The position numbers were made by a program, and so were the translations under genes. Positions 36,801-48,000 of a stretch of DNA of 64,000 nt are shown here, one piece after another (positions within the stretch are counted from its first letter, which is position 1; every line of letters begins with the position of its first letter). The notes under the pieces are model-generated. The model ran no database searches. It was not told the DNA's origin and was given only the letters and a program-made list of their open reading frames with translations. The DNA lies in assembly GCF_050436995.1 (NCBI RefSeq), contig NC_134754.1, positions 8,053,001-8,117,000 of the forward strand. Direction: 5' to 3'. The stretch comes from Anticarsia gemmatalis. Its lineage: Eukaryota; Arthropoda; Insecta; Lepidoptera; Erebidae.

Positions 36801-38944
36801 ACTATCTAGTGATCATAAATTTGAACAGATTTATTATCGGGGATGTAACTCAGTGGTAGAGTGTCTGCTTCGCATGCTGAAAGTCCTGGGTTCAAATCCC
36901 AGCATCTCCAAATCCTCTTTTTAACACTCCATTTTTATTTTTAAACAAAGTATTGAAGAAGAAACATTTATTTTATATTTTGCATTGGTTGATAATTACA
37001 TTTTTGTTTTCTTTCAGGTTTAGTTTGGAAGGTGGTAAAAGCGGGGTGATCTTTACCAGTGATTTACATGTTACTGGTCAACTAAGTATGGAAATTCCAG
37101 GAAGACGAGAGCCTCATATCACTTTTTTGACGATGGATATATGTCAGTAAACTTAATTGTTATTATATCTAAGTAATATATACATAAAGTACCTACCTGT
37201 TAATGTATTGTGTATTAACTGATTTAAATTAGTTATACCTACTTAGACTGTTTTTAGTTCTATCTATTTTTGTTTACCGATAACTCTTTGCTTGTGTCCT
37301 CAATTTCGTGGATTGTTGAAAACACCGCTTACCTACCTATTTTAAGAGTTGTATGTACTTACTGGGCAATAATTAGGTTACCTACTTCTGTTTTCACCCC
37401 AATTTTAAAGTTTCCAAAAATACGACTAGAACTGTTTGTTCTAAAAGCGACCGGGGCACCATTTATTATGTTGACACAAACAAAAAATGTGGTTAAAACA
37501 CTTTTGTATGTACAAAACAAATTAATCCTTTAAGCCAAGGTAAACACCGGTCGCGTGCAATTAAACTTAACATAACTGCAGTTTGCAGTTTCGGTAAGTT
37601 GTAACGTAACAACTACGTTTTAAATTTCAGTGTCTGCGGAAAGCAACATTACATATCCATGGAGCATACAGCGCGGTATCGATAATGAGGATTATATTGT
37701 AATCGGTCCTGAGAGGATTGCTGTCAGGAATATGCGAACACCGACGTATTTTTTACAACCAAGTAAGCCTTGATTTATCTGTTCACGCAAAATTGGTTTG
37801 GCTGTTTATTTTCGGTTTATGTTTCCTGTCTTTTGTTTGGTGACTGATATCAAAAGTTATCGAAAATGCAATTCATTTATTGCTTTTCATAACAGAAAGC
37901 TTCAAATACCCATGATAGATAAGTACACGAAGACATAATTCTGTTAATAGAAACTACTTAAGAATACCACTATGTAAGCTAGCCTACCTGTTTTTATGTG
38001 GTAAGGGTCTCTGTATCTCGATTTATAGTCCATTAAAAATACACATTACGTAGGTACTGATTACTTTAATAAAACACCGTAATACGATCAAAAGACAAAA
38101 AACAGTCGACCATTTACGAGTTCTGTTGTCGCCAAAAATCACATTCATATATCATTCAAAACTTACATATTTTTGCTGAAACGCCCGCTTCCCTACAGAG
38201 TGCTAAGCGACTAATGGGAGTACTATGAAAAAAAAACTTAATATTTTCCCTACTTGAAGTTCACATTTATCATTCTGGATTTGTCAGTGAGTTATAAACG
38301 AGCTATCTCGTTCCAATACGTAATTTAATAAGCGAAAAGTGTTTCACACGAAAGGTTCAGGGGTTTACAATAGTAAAATTTAGTAGATGGTTTTGTCGTG
38401 TTGACTTGCACTGTCATCAGTCCTTATAAAATAGTCTATTGATTTGTACTTTTTGAGTACCGTAACTGTCAATAAATATAAGCTAAAATGGTCAATGGTC
38501 TAAATGGTCATATAGATAAATAGTATTTTCATACATTCTGTCACATTTATCTGTTAGATGATGTTATAAAACCAGCAGTTTCAAATAAATGCTATTTCGT
38601 TATTTGGTTCAATAATAACAATTTTGTTCACAGTTAATTTATTAAAGAAGATTATGCAAAAATACAACATTGTCCAATATATTTTAGTACTAACATAATA
38701 ATATAAAGTAATTAAACACTGACTGTTTTCATCAACACATATTTAGCTTGTAACTTTTATTGTTTCAGATTCTGAAGATGCCAGGCTTATTGATGAAGCT
38801 CTGCAATTGAAACAATCTGTCTTAGATCATTTTTCCAATGAAATAACAGCAGCAGTGATGCATGCTATTGTCGACAACTTCAAGTTATTTTCATCAAGAG
38901 TACCAATTAGGCATTATTATAAATATTATGACTACAACATATAA
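30852..38944 (+). CDS. JHBP/takeout-family secreted protein C (5 exons, 254 aa), single-disulfide type
   Basis: Exons at 30852-30957, 36122-36347, 37018-37142, 37631-37762 and 38769-38944 join in frame (phases 1,2,1,1) and end at TAA. ATG 30852 was chosen because it opens the hydrophobic leader (KFAFCFLLTFGSAML). Cys44 and Cys51 form the conserved N-terminal pair (TCRADNIEC), and KPVDPAIINSV is the family 'DP' segment. Exon 3 has the same 125-nt length as in gene B. The second Cys pair of genes A and B is missing in both partner positions, so this protein looks more takeout-like than JHBP-like. Exon 2 ends at a weak donor (GTTTTA), chosen because it alone keeps the family phase and frame; exon 3 ends at GTCAGT. 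Intron 1 (5.2 kb) holds a Helitron and intron 2 a tRNA gene. It is probably a secreted hydrophobic-ligand carrier; the ligand is unknown. Confidence 0.83.
31212..31483 (+). mobile_element. Non-autonomous Helitron in intron 1 of gene C
   Basis: It has a TC start after A, a TTTG repeat block, the conserved interior (CATTTATCGAGGAAGGCTAT) and the 3' hairpin plus GTCAGCTAG before T. It is near full length for the family (272 bp) and in sense orientation to the host gene. Confidence 0.87.
33082..33120. repeat. Perfect 17-bp hairpin in intron 1 of gene C
   Basis: CACTGTGATATCAAGGC (33082-33098), a 5-base loop CTTCA, then the exact complement (33104-33120). A direct copy of TGTGATATCAAGGC occurs about 25 bp upstream. 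No known RNA family is recognised. Confidence 0.5.
36839..36910 (+). tRNA. tRNA-Ala (anticodon CGC)
   Basis: The 72-nt sequence folds as a full cloverleaf. The acceptor stem GGGGATG pairs with CATCTCC (one G-T pair), followed by discriminator A. The D stem ACTC pairs with GAGT. The anticodon loop is TTCGCAT, with anticodon CGC at 36871-36873 reading GCG alanine codons and one T-T mismatch in its stem. The T loop and B box are GGTTCAAATCC at 36889-36899. A TTTTT pol III terminator follows at 36918-36922. The gene lies in intron 2 of JHBP-like gene C, on the same strand. It looks intact; a tRNA-like pseudogene is less likely given the paired stems and the terminator. Confidence 0.9.
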
Positions 38945-38996
38945 TATAAATTATTACTTTATAATATAGATTATTACTGTTTTATTGACCCATCCA

Positions 38997-39002
38997 AATA
39001 AA
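38997..39002 (+). terminator. Polyadenylation signal of gene C
   Basis: AATAAA lies 52 bp after the stop codon of gene C and only about 80 bp from the RFC3 stop codon on the other strand. Confidence 0.55.
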
Positions 39003-39025
39003 ATCAAGTGATTGCATGAAATAAC

Positions 39026-39031
39026 TTTATT
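39026..39031 (-). terminator. Polyadenylation signal of RFC3
   Basis: TTTATT on the + strand is AATAAA on the - strand, 51 bp past the RFC3 stop codon. Cleavage downstream of it would fall within or next to the 3' end of gene C. Confidence 0.5.
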
Positions 39032-39082
39032 ACAATTATTAAAAAATAACACAGGCACAATTGAGTTGCATCCTTAACATTA

Positions 39083-40150
39083 TCAAAAGACATCACCTAA
39101 AGATTCTTCAACAAACTTTTTATAAATAGCCATAAACTTAGCAACAAATGCTTCAAGGTGGAATATAGGTTTGTTGCCCAATCTCATTCTATGTTCAAAA
39201 CAAGCAGCATGACTGGCCACTTGGCATTTCATAGCCATATCACAATTACGAACAAGTTCTTTAAGAAGTCCAGCAAATATCATGTCCGGTGGAACTCCAT
39301 GTATTATCAATTCATACAATTTCTGTCTCACTTCACCCAGTTTCTTTGGAGATTGTTCAGACAATATCATTGAAGCAGTTTCTCGGATAAATTGTTGCCA
39401 GTCTGGTTCAGGTATCTTTTGATCAGGTGTGAATGGGTACTGTTGTACTTTACAAGCTTCACACATCAGCAGTGCTCTTCTTAAATTGCGGTCAGCAGTC
39501 TTAGCAATACGTAAGGCCAGTTCTGAAGGTATATTCAAACATTCTTTCTTACAAACTGTCTGTAGAACTGAAGCAATTTCATTTTCTGTCGGTGCGGGCA
39601 CTCTGATAGTTAAACATCTGGATCTGATGGCAGGAATGACACGAGATATTGAGTTAGCGATGAGAATCAGTCGACATGTAGCCACGTACTTCTCCATAGT
39701 TCGACGCAAGGCGTGTTGAGCATCTTTAGTCAAATCATCTACTTCATTCAATATCACAACTTTGAATTCTCTCTGTCCTGATGTATCTATTTGATGTGTC
39801 TGGGCTACATTTTTTACCAAATCCATGATAACTACGCGGTCGTAAATCCCTACATCAGTTGGGTTAACTTCAATGTGATAATTGCTACTTACGGTCATGA
39901 TCTCTATTTTCTTATTCGAAGGGGTTGTGAACGTCATGGTTTCCTGCCTTAACCTTTCGACACCGGAACCGTATAATTCTCTTAGTAAACACATTATTCT
40001 GGTCTTTTTACCGGCGCCAGAAGGCCCGTAAACAAGAAGGTGCGGGAAATCACTCTGCTGTACGAGACTCTTTAGCCGGGTGGCTTGATCTTTATGAAAA
40101 TCTAGTTTCATTAAATCTCTTGGCCTGTGTTTATCAACCCAAAGACTCAT
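39083..40150 (-). CDS. RFC3: Replication factor C subunit 3 (RFC3/RfC38), intronless, 355 aa
   Basis: This is one uninterrupted ORF of 355 codons, close to the roughly 356 aa known for animal RFC3. RFC3 is an AAA+ subunit of the replication factor C clamp loader, which opens PCNA and loads it on primed DNA in the nucleus. It starts MSLWVDKHRPRDL, the family N-terminus. Walker A is GPSGAGKKT at residues 42-50. The Walker B region is VVILNEVDDL at 131-140, with NEVD rather than DEAD as is usual for this subunit. Sensor 1 is around 161-169 (LILIANSIS), and the SRC arginine-finger motif is IRSRC at 175-179. ALRRTMEKY follows the Walker B motif as in orthologues. The C-terminal collar domain occupies roughly residues 235-355. 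No frameshift or missing motif is seen. It converges on JHBP-like gene C and diverges from the BACE-like gene. Confidence 0.97.
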   Translation of the reverse strand: MSLWVDKHRPRDLMKLDFHKDQATRLKSLVQQSDFPHLLVYGPSGAGKKTRIMCLLRELYGSGVERLRQETMTFTTPSNKKIEIMTVSSNYHIEVNPTDVGIYDRVVIMDLVKNVAQTHQIDTSGQREFKVVILNEVDDLTKDAQHALRRTMEKYVATCRLILIANSISRVIPAIRSRCLTIRVPAPTENEIASVLQTVCKKECLNIPSELALRIAKTADRNLRRALLMCEACKVQQYPFTPDQKIPEPDWQQFIRETASMILSEQSPKKLGEVRQKLYELIIHGVPPDMIFAGLLKELVRNCDMAMKCQVASHAACFEHRMRLGNKPIFHLEAFVAKFMAIYKKFVEESLGDVF

Positions 40151-40729
40151 GGTTGATAATTTGTGTATTGTATTTGTAAAATATAAGAAGCCGGATTATC
40201 GTTGAGCAAAATTTTAACCGCGCTTATTTGACATAGACAGTTGGACCGATTGACATTTGACAGTCAAGAGTTTTTGGCATGGCCATTTTCGTCGTTCAGA
40301 AATCTGAGAATCTCTAAACTGCAAGTCAAAAATTTTAGCGTACAGATTAAGAATTCATTTCGAGCAACAACAACTTATGGTACGATGTATCAAAACTTTT
40401 GCACACAAGCGTTTTGGTATCTCCTCAGAATATTATATTTAATATTATACCATTATCTGTCTTCTATACCTTGCCAAAAGACAAAAATACTTGAAAATGG
40501 ACATTGATTATTGCAAATTGCAACTGTCTCTGTCAAGAGTGTCAAGACAAGTATCAGTCAGTACGTCAAGTGTCAAAGTCGTTTGTAGCGATCAATCAGT
40601 GGATTGGAAGTAAATATTTATTTAAAAATAAATTTATTTGTCGTCAATAAATTTAAGCAACATAGTGTTTTCGCTTCCGCTAACATATGTCTTACATTCA
40701 TTGAAAAATAATAAAATGTTTATGTAAAG
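40151..40729. promoter_or_regulatory. Shared intergenic region of divergent RFC3 and BACE-like gene
   Basis: This 579-bp interval separates the start codons of RFC3 (- strand) and the aspartyl protease (+ strand). It must hold both promoters unless one uses a distant 5' exon. I see no clear TATA box at a convincing distance for either gene, which fits housekeeping-type initiation. Confidence 0.45.
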
Positions 40730-43700
40730 ATGGAGGGGAAACTAAGTATTTTGTACATTTGTTTTGTTTGTTTGAATATCGCTTGTTGTGAAGAAATCAA
40801 TTTGTACGGAGATGCTGGACAAGCATATTCTGTAGAGGCTTATTTGGGCCATCCACACCAAAAGGTACGTAAATTTAGTTTAGGTAAACAATAATTTAGA
40901 ACAGATAAATAGTAATTAAAATCAGGTGATCTTAAATTGTAACCAATGATGGACCGCTGCGTCGTTTGGCCAGTATCCAATCAATATTCTCGTATTTAAC
41001 CACAAATATGTTAAGGGAGGTCATGATGGAAGTTGCTAAAATTAGACACAACAATGTAACATGTATGAGTAAATAAACAGCTGGCCAGTGAAACATTCTT
41101 GACACATACTTAAATAAAAAAAAACTCAATGGACTTCTATTTATAAATTGATGTATGTATGTAATAGTCTGGGTATTTTGAAATAAATAATGTTCATTTG
41201 TTTTGACTGATATTTAAGTAAACATTTTTTTTATGAAGTTTGTTAAATATGTCTTTTGTTATTTTCAGCTCAAACTTTTGGTTGACACTGGTAGCACAAC
41301 TTTAGCCATAGCATCCTATGCTCGTCAGAACAGCAAAGAGTATTTCCACCCAGACAATTCAAGCAGTATTTATGATAGTGGTAAAAGTGTAAGTACATAT
41401 TTCTTATTAATGATTTCTTGTTGGACTCTAACAAGATTCTATTTATAATTTTTTGAACTTAATACATTTTTCATTAAAAGTTTCTTAAGCTTCTACAATA
41501 AGAACTTTTATTAAAGTGTGTAATAATTATTTGTCCTTGTACCTTTACTGCATGTGTAAAACTTTTTGTAAAACTTTAGTCTGTCAAAGATGTATAAATT
41601 GGATACAAATGCAGGTTGAATAAATGATTTTGAAGGGGTTTCCCTACTTCATAATATGTTTTGGAAAACCAAATAATATTAATAATTGTTACCCAGGTCC
41701 AAGCTGAGTATTCTCAAGGCATGTGGTCTGGTCGCCTTGTATCAGACTTTATACAGTTTCCTTCATTACCTACAATACCAGAAGTCAGGTCTGACATAGC
41801 ACTTATAACACAGAGCCATAAGTTCTTCATGAATGGCTCTGGGTGGCAGGTAAGTTTAAGTGTTACTATTTTATTACTGTATATCTGTATTCAATATTAA
41901 TTTAAAAGTAATGTTGTTTGCAATTGTTTTCTTTATCATCAAATAGTATTAAATTAACTGTTGTTTTTTTTGGCCTAAATAGGCTTTATAAGTTGAATGC
42001 TCATCATGCCATATTATGTAATAATATATCCGTTAAGTCATAATTGGTTAACATTGCAACACATTTCTTTCTTATAAAATAGTTATATTGTACATAAATG
42101 TACAATATAACACAATGTACCTGTTGAATTAACTGCTAATCTCTGCCAATTTATGTATAAATAATGCTGTTTACTGTACTGCTAATCTTACATTCATTTC
42201 AATAATATTTTCAGGGTCTTCTTGGACTAGCATACCTGCCAGTTGGAGCTTGGGGTGATGGTGTTGTGGTTGAATCATGGCTAGATTCAGTGGACCGCAC
42301 TCTACATAAACAAATATCATTCTATCTTAAACTATGTGGACCTATAAGTATTTCGAATTCTACACATTATGGTTATTTTAAGATGATAGGTAAGTCTTAT
42401 AGTAGTAGGTACATTGTTTAGCTATTTATTTCTAGTTTTATGTACTTTTCATATTACTAGCTTTTGCCTGGGACCTTGTCTGCATAAAATACTTCCCAGG
42501 GTAAAATGTAATCTATGTGTTAGTCCAACATTTAAGCTATCAATTTACCAAATTTCATTAAAATCCCTCTCAGTAGTCGTTTTGGAAAGAGTGACAAACA
42601 TACATATCCTTACAAATATTCGCATTTATAATACATATTAGTAAAGCAGTGCGCTATTTGTTGCATGACCTTTTCACCCTAAGAAGGGCTTATAATAGGC
42701 TTGAGCTATTTTTAAAAAAGAATGCCTATTCAAGGTTTAGTTCATATTGTTGTGACATACATAGGTTCTTGTGCTAAGTACTCTTAACTGTATGATGTTA
42801 ATGAAGCAGCAGTATTTAGGTATCATAGCAAGTGGAGTTCTTTGTTCTCTTCCTCCAAGGAGTATGGAGTATGGATCTATGGATTAAACAAACTATTATG
42901 GTATTAAAAATATTCATTGTATAATTTCAGATGACCACAAACCAGTAAAACCAATCAAGACATTCCGAACGCCAATCTTACGAAAGCGTTGGTACGAAGT
43001 TGGAGTGATATCTATCAGAGTTTTAAGTCCAGTGAACACTTCACCCAATGATAGTCAAATAGTAAGAGACACAGTGAATGTTCCCGATGAAGATATGTGT
43101 TTGAAACTGAATGCTGAGAAGAGTATTGTTGATAGTGGTACTACTAATATAAGGTTGCCAGATAATTTGTATAGACAGGTAAGGTAATTTCTGAAACCTA
43201 TTATACCTACCTAAAATCGTAGGCAGTGGAGTTATATGAAATATACCCATGGGAAGAGCCTAGTGCAATAAAGAATAATACCAACAGGAATAAAAAAAAC
43301 CGAATGCCTTTTTTACGACCACAGATTGAAACATGCAGTCCCAAACACTACACAGCTCAGGCAGTCTACAATCGTTATAAATTGACTATTGTTTGTTTTT
43401 AATAGATTAAGTCTGGGTGGTCTGTAGTTGTGTTGTTTATAGGTAACAATAGAACATTCTTCTAAGGTTTGCAATTTTTTTTGTAAGCACATATTTATAA
43501 CGAAAATATAATTGTAAGAATATAAAATGTGTTTTTAATGTCCTTATATTGTAAATTTTATATTTCAGGTCGTAGATGAATTAAAAAATGTGTACCGGAA
43601 TTCTCAGGTGTTTATATTAGACGAGTTTTGGTATCAAGGAGAGGTAAATATTTTTTTATCGTACTTATAATTTAAAAGAGGAACAGAGATTCAGATTATT

Positions 43701-45035
43701 TATTCACATTTAATTCATACTTCAACTTAAAATTTCAGGCTGGTTGCTGGCCAGAGCCTCAAGTATGGACATTGCCATGGCTGGCAATAGACCTACTGAG
43801 CGCTGATGCAGATAATCAGTACTTTACTCTAGAAATACCGCCACAGGTGAGGTAGAAGTGTTACCAATAATATAGTATTATTCTTCTTCGGCAAATTACG
43901 AATTTTGTAATTGGCATATTCAGGACGCAGGAACAAAGTTTTTTGTTTGCAGTAGAGATGTAATTTCTTGCATAAATTATACAATATGCCATGGTACAAT
44001 TATTTTTCCGAATAAATATATGTAGTGCTTCCAGAGATTGACCTCTTAAAATCCGTATACACTACAGAATCTCTCTTTCTCTGTTTATAACAGTGCTATA
44101 CTTACTTATAAATTATGTATTTTCTCATTTCAGAACTACATGCGAGTGGTAGGAGTATACAATAGCAGTGACAAAACCGGGACGGTGTCCGAGTATTGTT
44201 ATAAACTGGGGTTGGAGGCGGGCGGTTCGGAAACTGTTCTCGGATATACCGCCATGGAAGGATTACAGGTAAGCTAAAATTACATGTTAATATTTTCGGT
44301 TAGAAGATAAATATCTTTTTCTAACTGTAATCTGTATATAAAGCAGACAAGATAGGTTAAAGATAAGCAGTTTCTATGATTTAGTTGCTATCGTTGATGG
44401 TAGTAGCCTTGAAAACAAAGATTGCTATCGTTTGCAGTAGTATATTAGAGAGATAACATGACTGCACACGAAAATAAAAAAATATCGTACTGTTTATCAT
44501 ACTCACGTTTTCTTCCGGTCTTAGACTTAATGTTGACTTAGCCACATGAAATTCAGTCTATGTTTATTACAAGCCAATATTCAGTCTGTTAATTGCAACA
44601 AAATAGATACAACATTGGGATGCAGGAAAATATTGTTTAAATACCCCTCTGGTGGTAACTTTGTTAAAGCTGACAGCTGGATAAAATCAGACATCTTGGT
44701 AATTTTTTTTCATAATTTTACAGGTGTTATTCAACAGATCAGCCGGCTGGATCGGCTGGCAAACATCAGACTGCGGTACAAAAGCCAGAATAACGGGTCC
44801 ATACAACGTGACTAAGTCACTCAAAGACACTTGTCAGCTAATAAGACCGGTGTCTGAAGTAGCGATCTCGATTAGAGCGGCCCAATGGGCGCTATGTGCC
44901 ATATCCCTTATCGCTGCGGCTGTGTTAATATATTTACTAGCTCCGTGTATAAAGACATTCTTTGTGAGAAGATTGCCGAGTTCTCAACAGATCTCGTTGT
45001 CTCAGGCTGCGTTGGTTGAACAGGATAATGCGTGA
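40730..45035 (+). CDS. BACE-like membrane-anchored aspartyl protease (9 exons, 486 aa)
   Basis: Exons at 40730-40864, 41269-41388, 41697-41849, 42215-42389, 42931-43178, 43569-43643, 43739-43846, 44134-44268 and 44724-45035 join in frame, and all introns are GT-AG. It is a pepsin-fold protease of the beta-secretase (BACE/memapsin) type. Residues 1-20 are a signal peptide. The first catalytic motif is LLVDTGST with Asp51; the second is SIVDSGTTN with Asp262. BACE-like landmarks include HKFFMNGSGWQGLLGLAY after the flap region and RKRWYEVGVISIRV. A single transmembrane helix spans about residues 435-458 (WALCAISLIAAAVLIYLL), followed by a ~28-residue cytosolic tail. The segment between the signal peptide and the catalytic domain is only about 12 residues, shorter than the BACE1 propeptide. 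It likely acts in the secretory or endosomal membrane on type I membrane proteins; the substrate is unknown. Confidence 0.93.
42457..42643 (-). mobile_element. Helitron-like repeat in intron 4 of the BACE-like gene
   Basis: The + strand starts CTAGCTTTTGCCTGGGACCT and ends near a TTATAATACATATTAGTA stretch. Internal text such as CCAAATTTCATTAAAATCCC and GTGACAAACATACATA is typical of a dispersed lepidopteran repeat. Termini are degenerate, so the class is inferred. Confidence 0.5.
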
Positions 45036-48000
45036 GGTTTGTAGTAAATTGTACTGTAAGTTGGTATACAAACGTCGAGCATACAAAGGTAAAATCTCGA
45101 AACTTATGATTATCGGAGTTTTTGCTTCTGTTGATTAAACAACTTACTATTGATTCTACCACCCACAGTAGATAGTCTATCTAGCAAGAATTAATGCAAA
45201 ACTTCACTTGATAGTTAATGCATGGAGAATCTGTCACGACTGGGCCATATCATTTTCATTGGATGTTACCATTAAAATAATAGATGCAGAAATTATGCAG
45301 CATTTCCATTTTGTTTTATCGACCATGCTAGATAGACTATTCAACTATCAGCCTAGACCATGGTTTTTCTGTAAAATGTATTTATTTATTTCAACAAACA
45401 TCACTTAAATGACTCAAACCTATCTATAAAACGAGAGTCATTTATCTAAATTATGTTGTAATAAATTAAAAGGAAAATGTACAAGTGACATGTAATTTTC
45501 AGATACAATCAGTGTAATTATGTAAATAGTTTTAATTGCAAACATTGTTCGACTTAGAATTGCATGGATATAATAAGTGGCAATTGTCGCTTGTTACATT
45601 TTGTAATTGGAGACAATTGATATAATAGCAGTATTTTGCAAGAGTGATTTTCTTATAGGATATAGTGTTGTAGGGTAGATCAACATTTTTCAGTTTAAAA
45701 ACTGTTACCGAAAGCCGCTATTGCATGTATTTGATAATTGTTGGCTGAATGCAGAAACGTCGCACAGCTTTAATCAACTCTTATCAAGTTTCCACACGTA
45801 TTTCACCGAACGACGACTTGATATGTTGACGACTTGATATCAGCAACACTTTATATTTAAAAGAATTATGCGACTTGTCGTAACGAAGTTGTCGACGGTC
45901 GTCGATTTCGGTGTCACGCTGTCTTTGTCACTTGCATTGTATCGCACATGTGTATCGAGGCGACAGAAATTCTTTTGAACATTTTATTATTATACTAACT
46001 TAGAACTGAACAATGTTTCTGCATTCGGCAGTTAGATAATTAAGCATAATGCAACGGCGGTTTTAGTAAATCTCAAACAAATGATTAGCGTAGCACGTAG
46101 TCTGGTCTGTTTAAATTATTTCATTTTGTAAATAATTTCTAAAATATAATACCAAAATTTAAAAAAGGTAGTGTGATATACTAGGATATTCAGGGCATTG
46201 TGGTATTAGTACTCTAAAAGAGTTGTGTTTTTATTTTTCTATAAGTCTGAATAGGCAGGTAATAGGTTAGTTAACTATTTTTAATATCACTTTTTAGATT
46301 CTAGTGCATATTTTTAAATATTAATGTTTTTTGAAATATGGCAACACTCATTTAATCGTGATGAATATAGGTATTTTAATGTAATTATTTAAGCATTTGT
46401 AATCATGATAAGGAATACAATTTTGAGCACTTTAGATAAGAAGTCGAGTTGTGAACTTTTGAATAATATGAATATCTCATTTCCTAAGCCACTTTTTGCC
46501 ATATTTATAACTTAATATATTTTGTCTGACCTGGCAACTTATTTATCATCTAGGTATCTACGTAATTCAGTTTTGAATCATCCAATTTTCGTAAGTAAAA
46601 TATTTTTAAGGGAATAGTAAAATTGTTTAGTACTTAATATTCTTAGTCATTATTTATGTATTTTTTACGCTTATATGTTTTTAGGCTCGATATACTCTTA
46701 AGTTATCATTGTCAGCTCTGAGAAATACAATATTTAATTAGTTTATTTCTTAATATTTGTTGAAGTATTATGTATGTTTGTAGTAACAACTAATTATGTA
46801 ACTGTGAATTTGTTTCGCTTGGGTTTGCAATTTTGTAATAGATTTATGTCCCATTTCTTTGACAGCATTGCGGTCATTACTTTTGCTACTCCATTACGGT
46901 GTATGCATAACCCATCTTTTCGAATAATAATAGTAGTATGTTTCAAATATAATTGAATAATCATCTTCACATAAAACACCTAGAAAATACCGTCATCTAG
47001 GTATATCTAGAGTTCACATTATCTAGTGTAATTTTGACTGAAAACCACAGAGGCAAGTTTACTATCAATATATTAATATGCAATAGTTTAAGCACTTGTT
47101 TGAATAAACTTTACTTAAGATTTAATCTAGTTAGGGCCGGTTTTTCCATCGTCAGAGGACTGTAGAACGATTTTTTACAGTTTGTGCTATCGTCTGGTAC
47201 TAGCGAGGGTGTTACATTTGAAATTGTTTGAATTGTTTGAAAATAGTTCAGGCGAGATACAATAGAGGCGCTATAAGGTTTTTCGTACAAAATTTGTCGC
47301 CCGCTAACCGGTTGTCGATATTAGATAGAAGTTTGAAATCGATGCATATTTAAAACTAATTTGACGTATTGACAACATATCAATATGACAAAATGATTTG
47401 TTAAAATATGGGCCAAACAACAACACCCCGCATGCGTCGGCGCAACGAAATGATTGTGGATTCATTATAGGTCATTAAGTCATCTGACTATGGAAAAGTT
47501 GAAGTATAAAAAATAAAATCAACCCAGTGCACAAATTAGTTGAAGTTTTAAAAAACATATTTTCAATGTGTATTTACTGTACTTATTGATATTGTGTAAT
47601 GTATTATTAATGTCTGTCCACATAGCAGCTAGGCTTCGTCAATTTTATCGCGAAGAGTTCTCCTAAGTCCTAATATGAAAAGACATAAAGTGCGGGTCGA
47701 AAAGACGTAAGACTTTCCTTAGTACTACAGCATCGTGAGCATTAGAATTTACTGTCGTATTAGTAAGATGTAAGCGAGATGTGAGAGGGTTAACTGCTAT
47801 GTGGAAGAAATAATAGTAAGAAATGTCCATCTGTGAATATTCGTCGTATCATTCATGCAAGGAGAGGACGTTAAACAATAAAATTAAATAAATGATTTGT
47901 CATCAACTATAAGATAATTTGGAAAATATTGTGATATTGCAGTCGCGACGTTTGTCTTGAAGTTGGCAGTTATTTTGGAATAAATTGCTGTAATCGTCTG

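Noticed and set aside
39158..39719. ORFs on the + strand across 39158-39719
   Set aside because: Antisense shadows of the RFC3 coding sequence.
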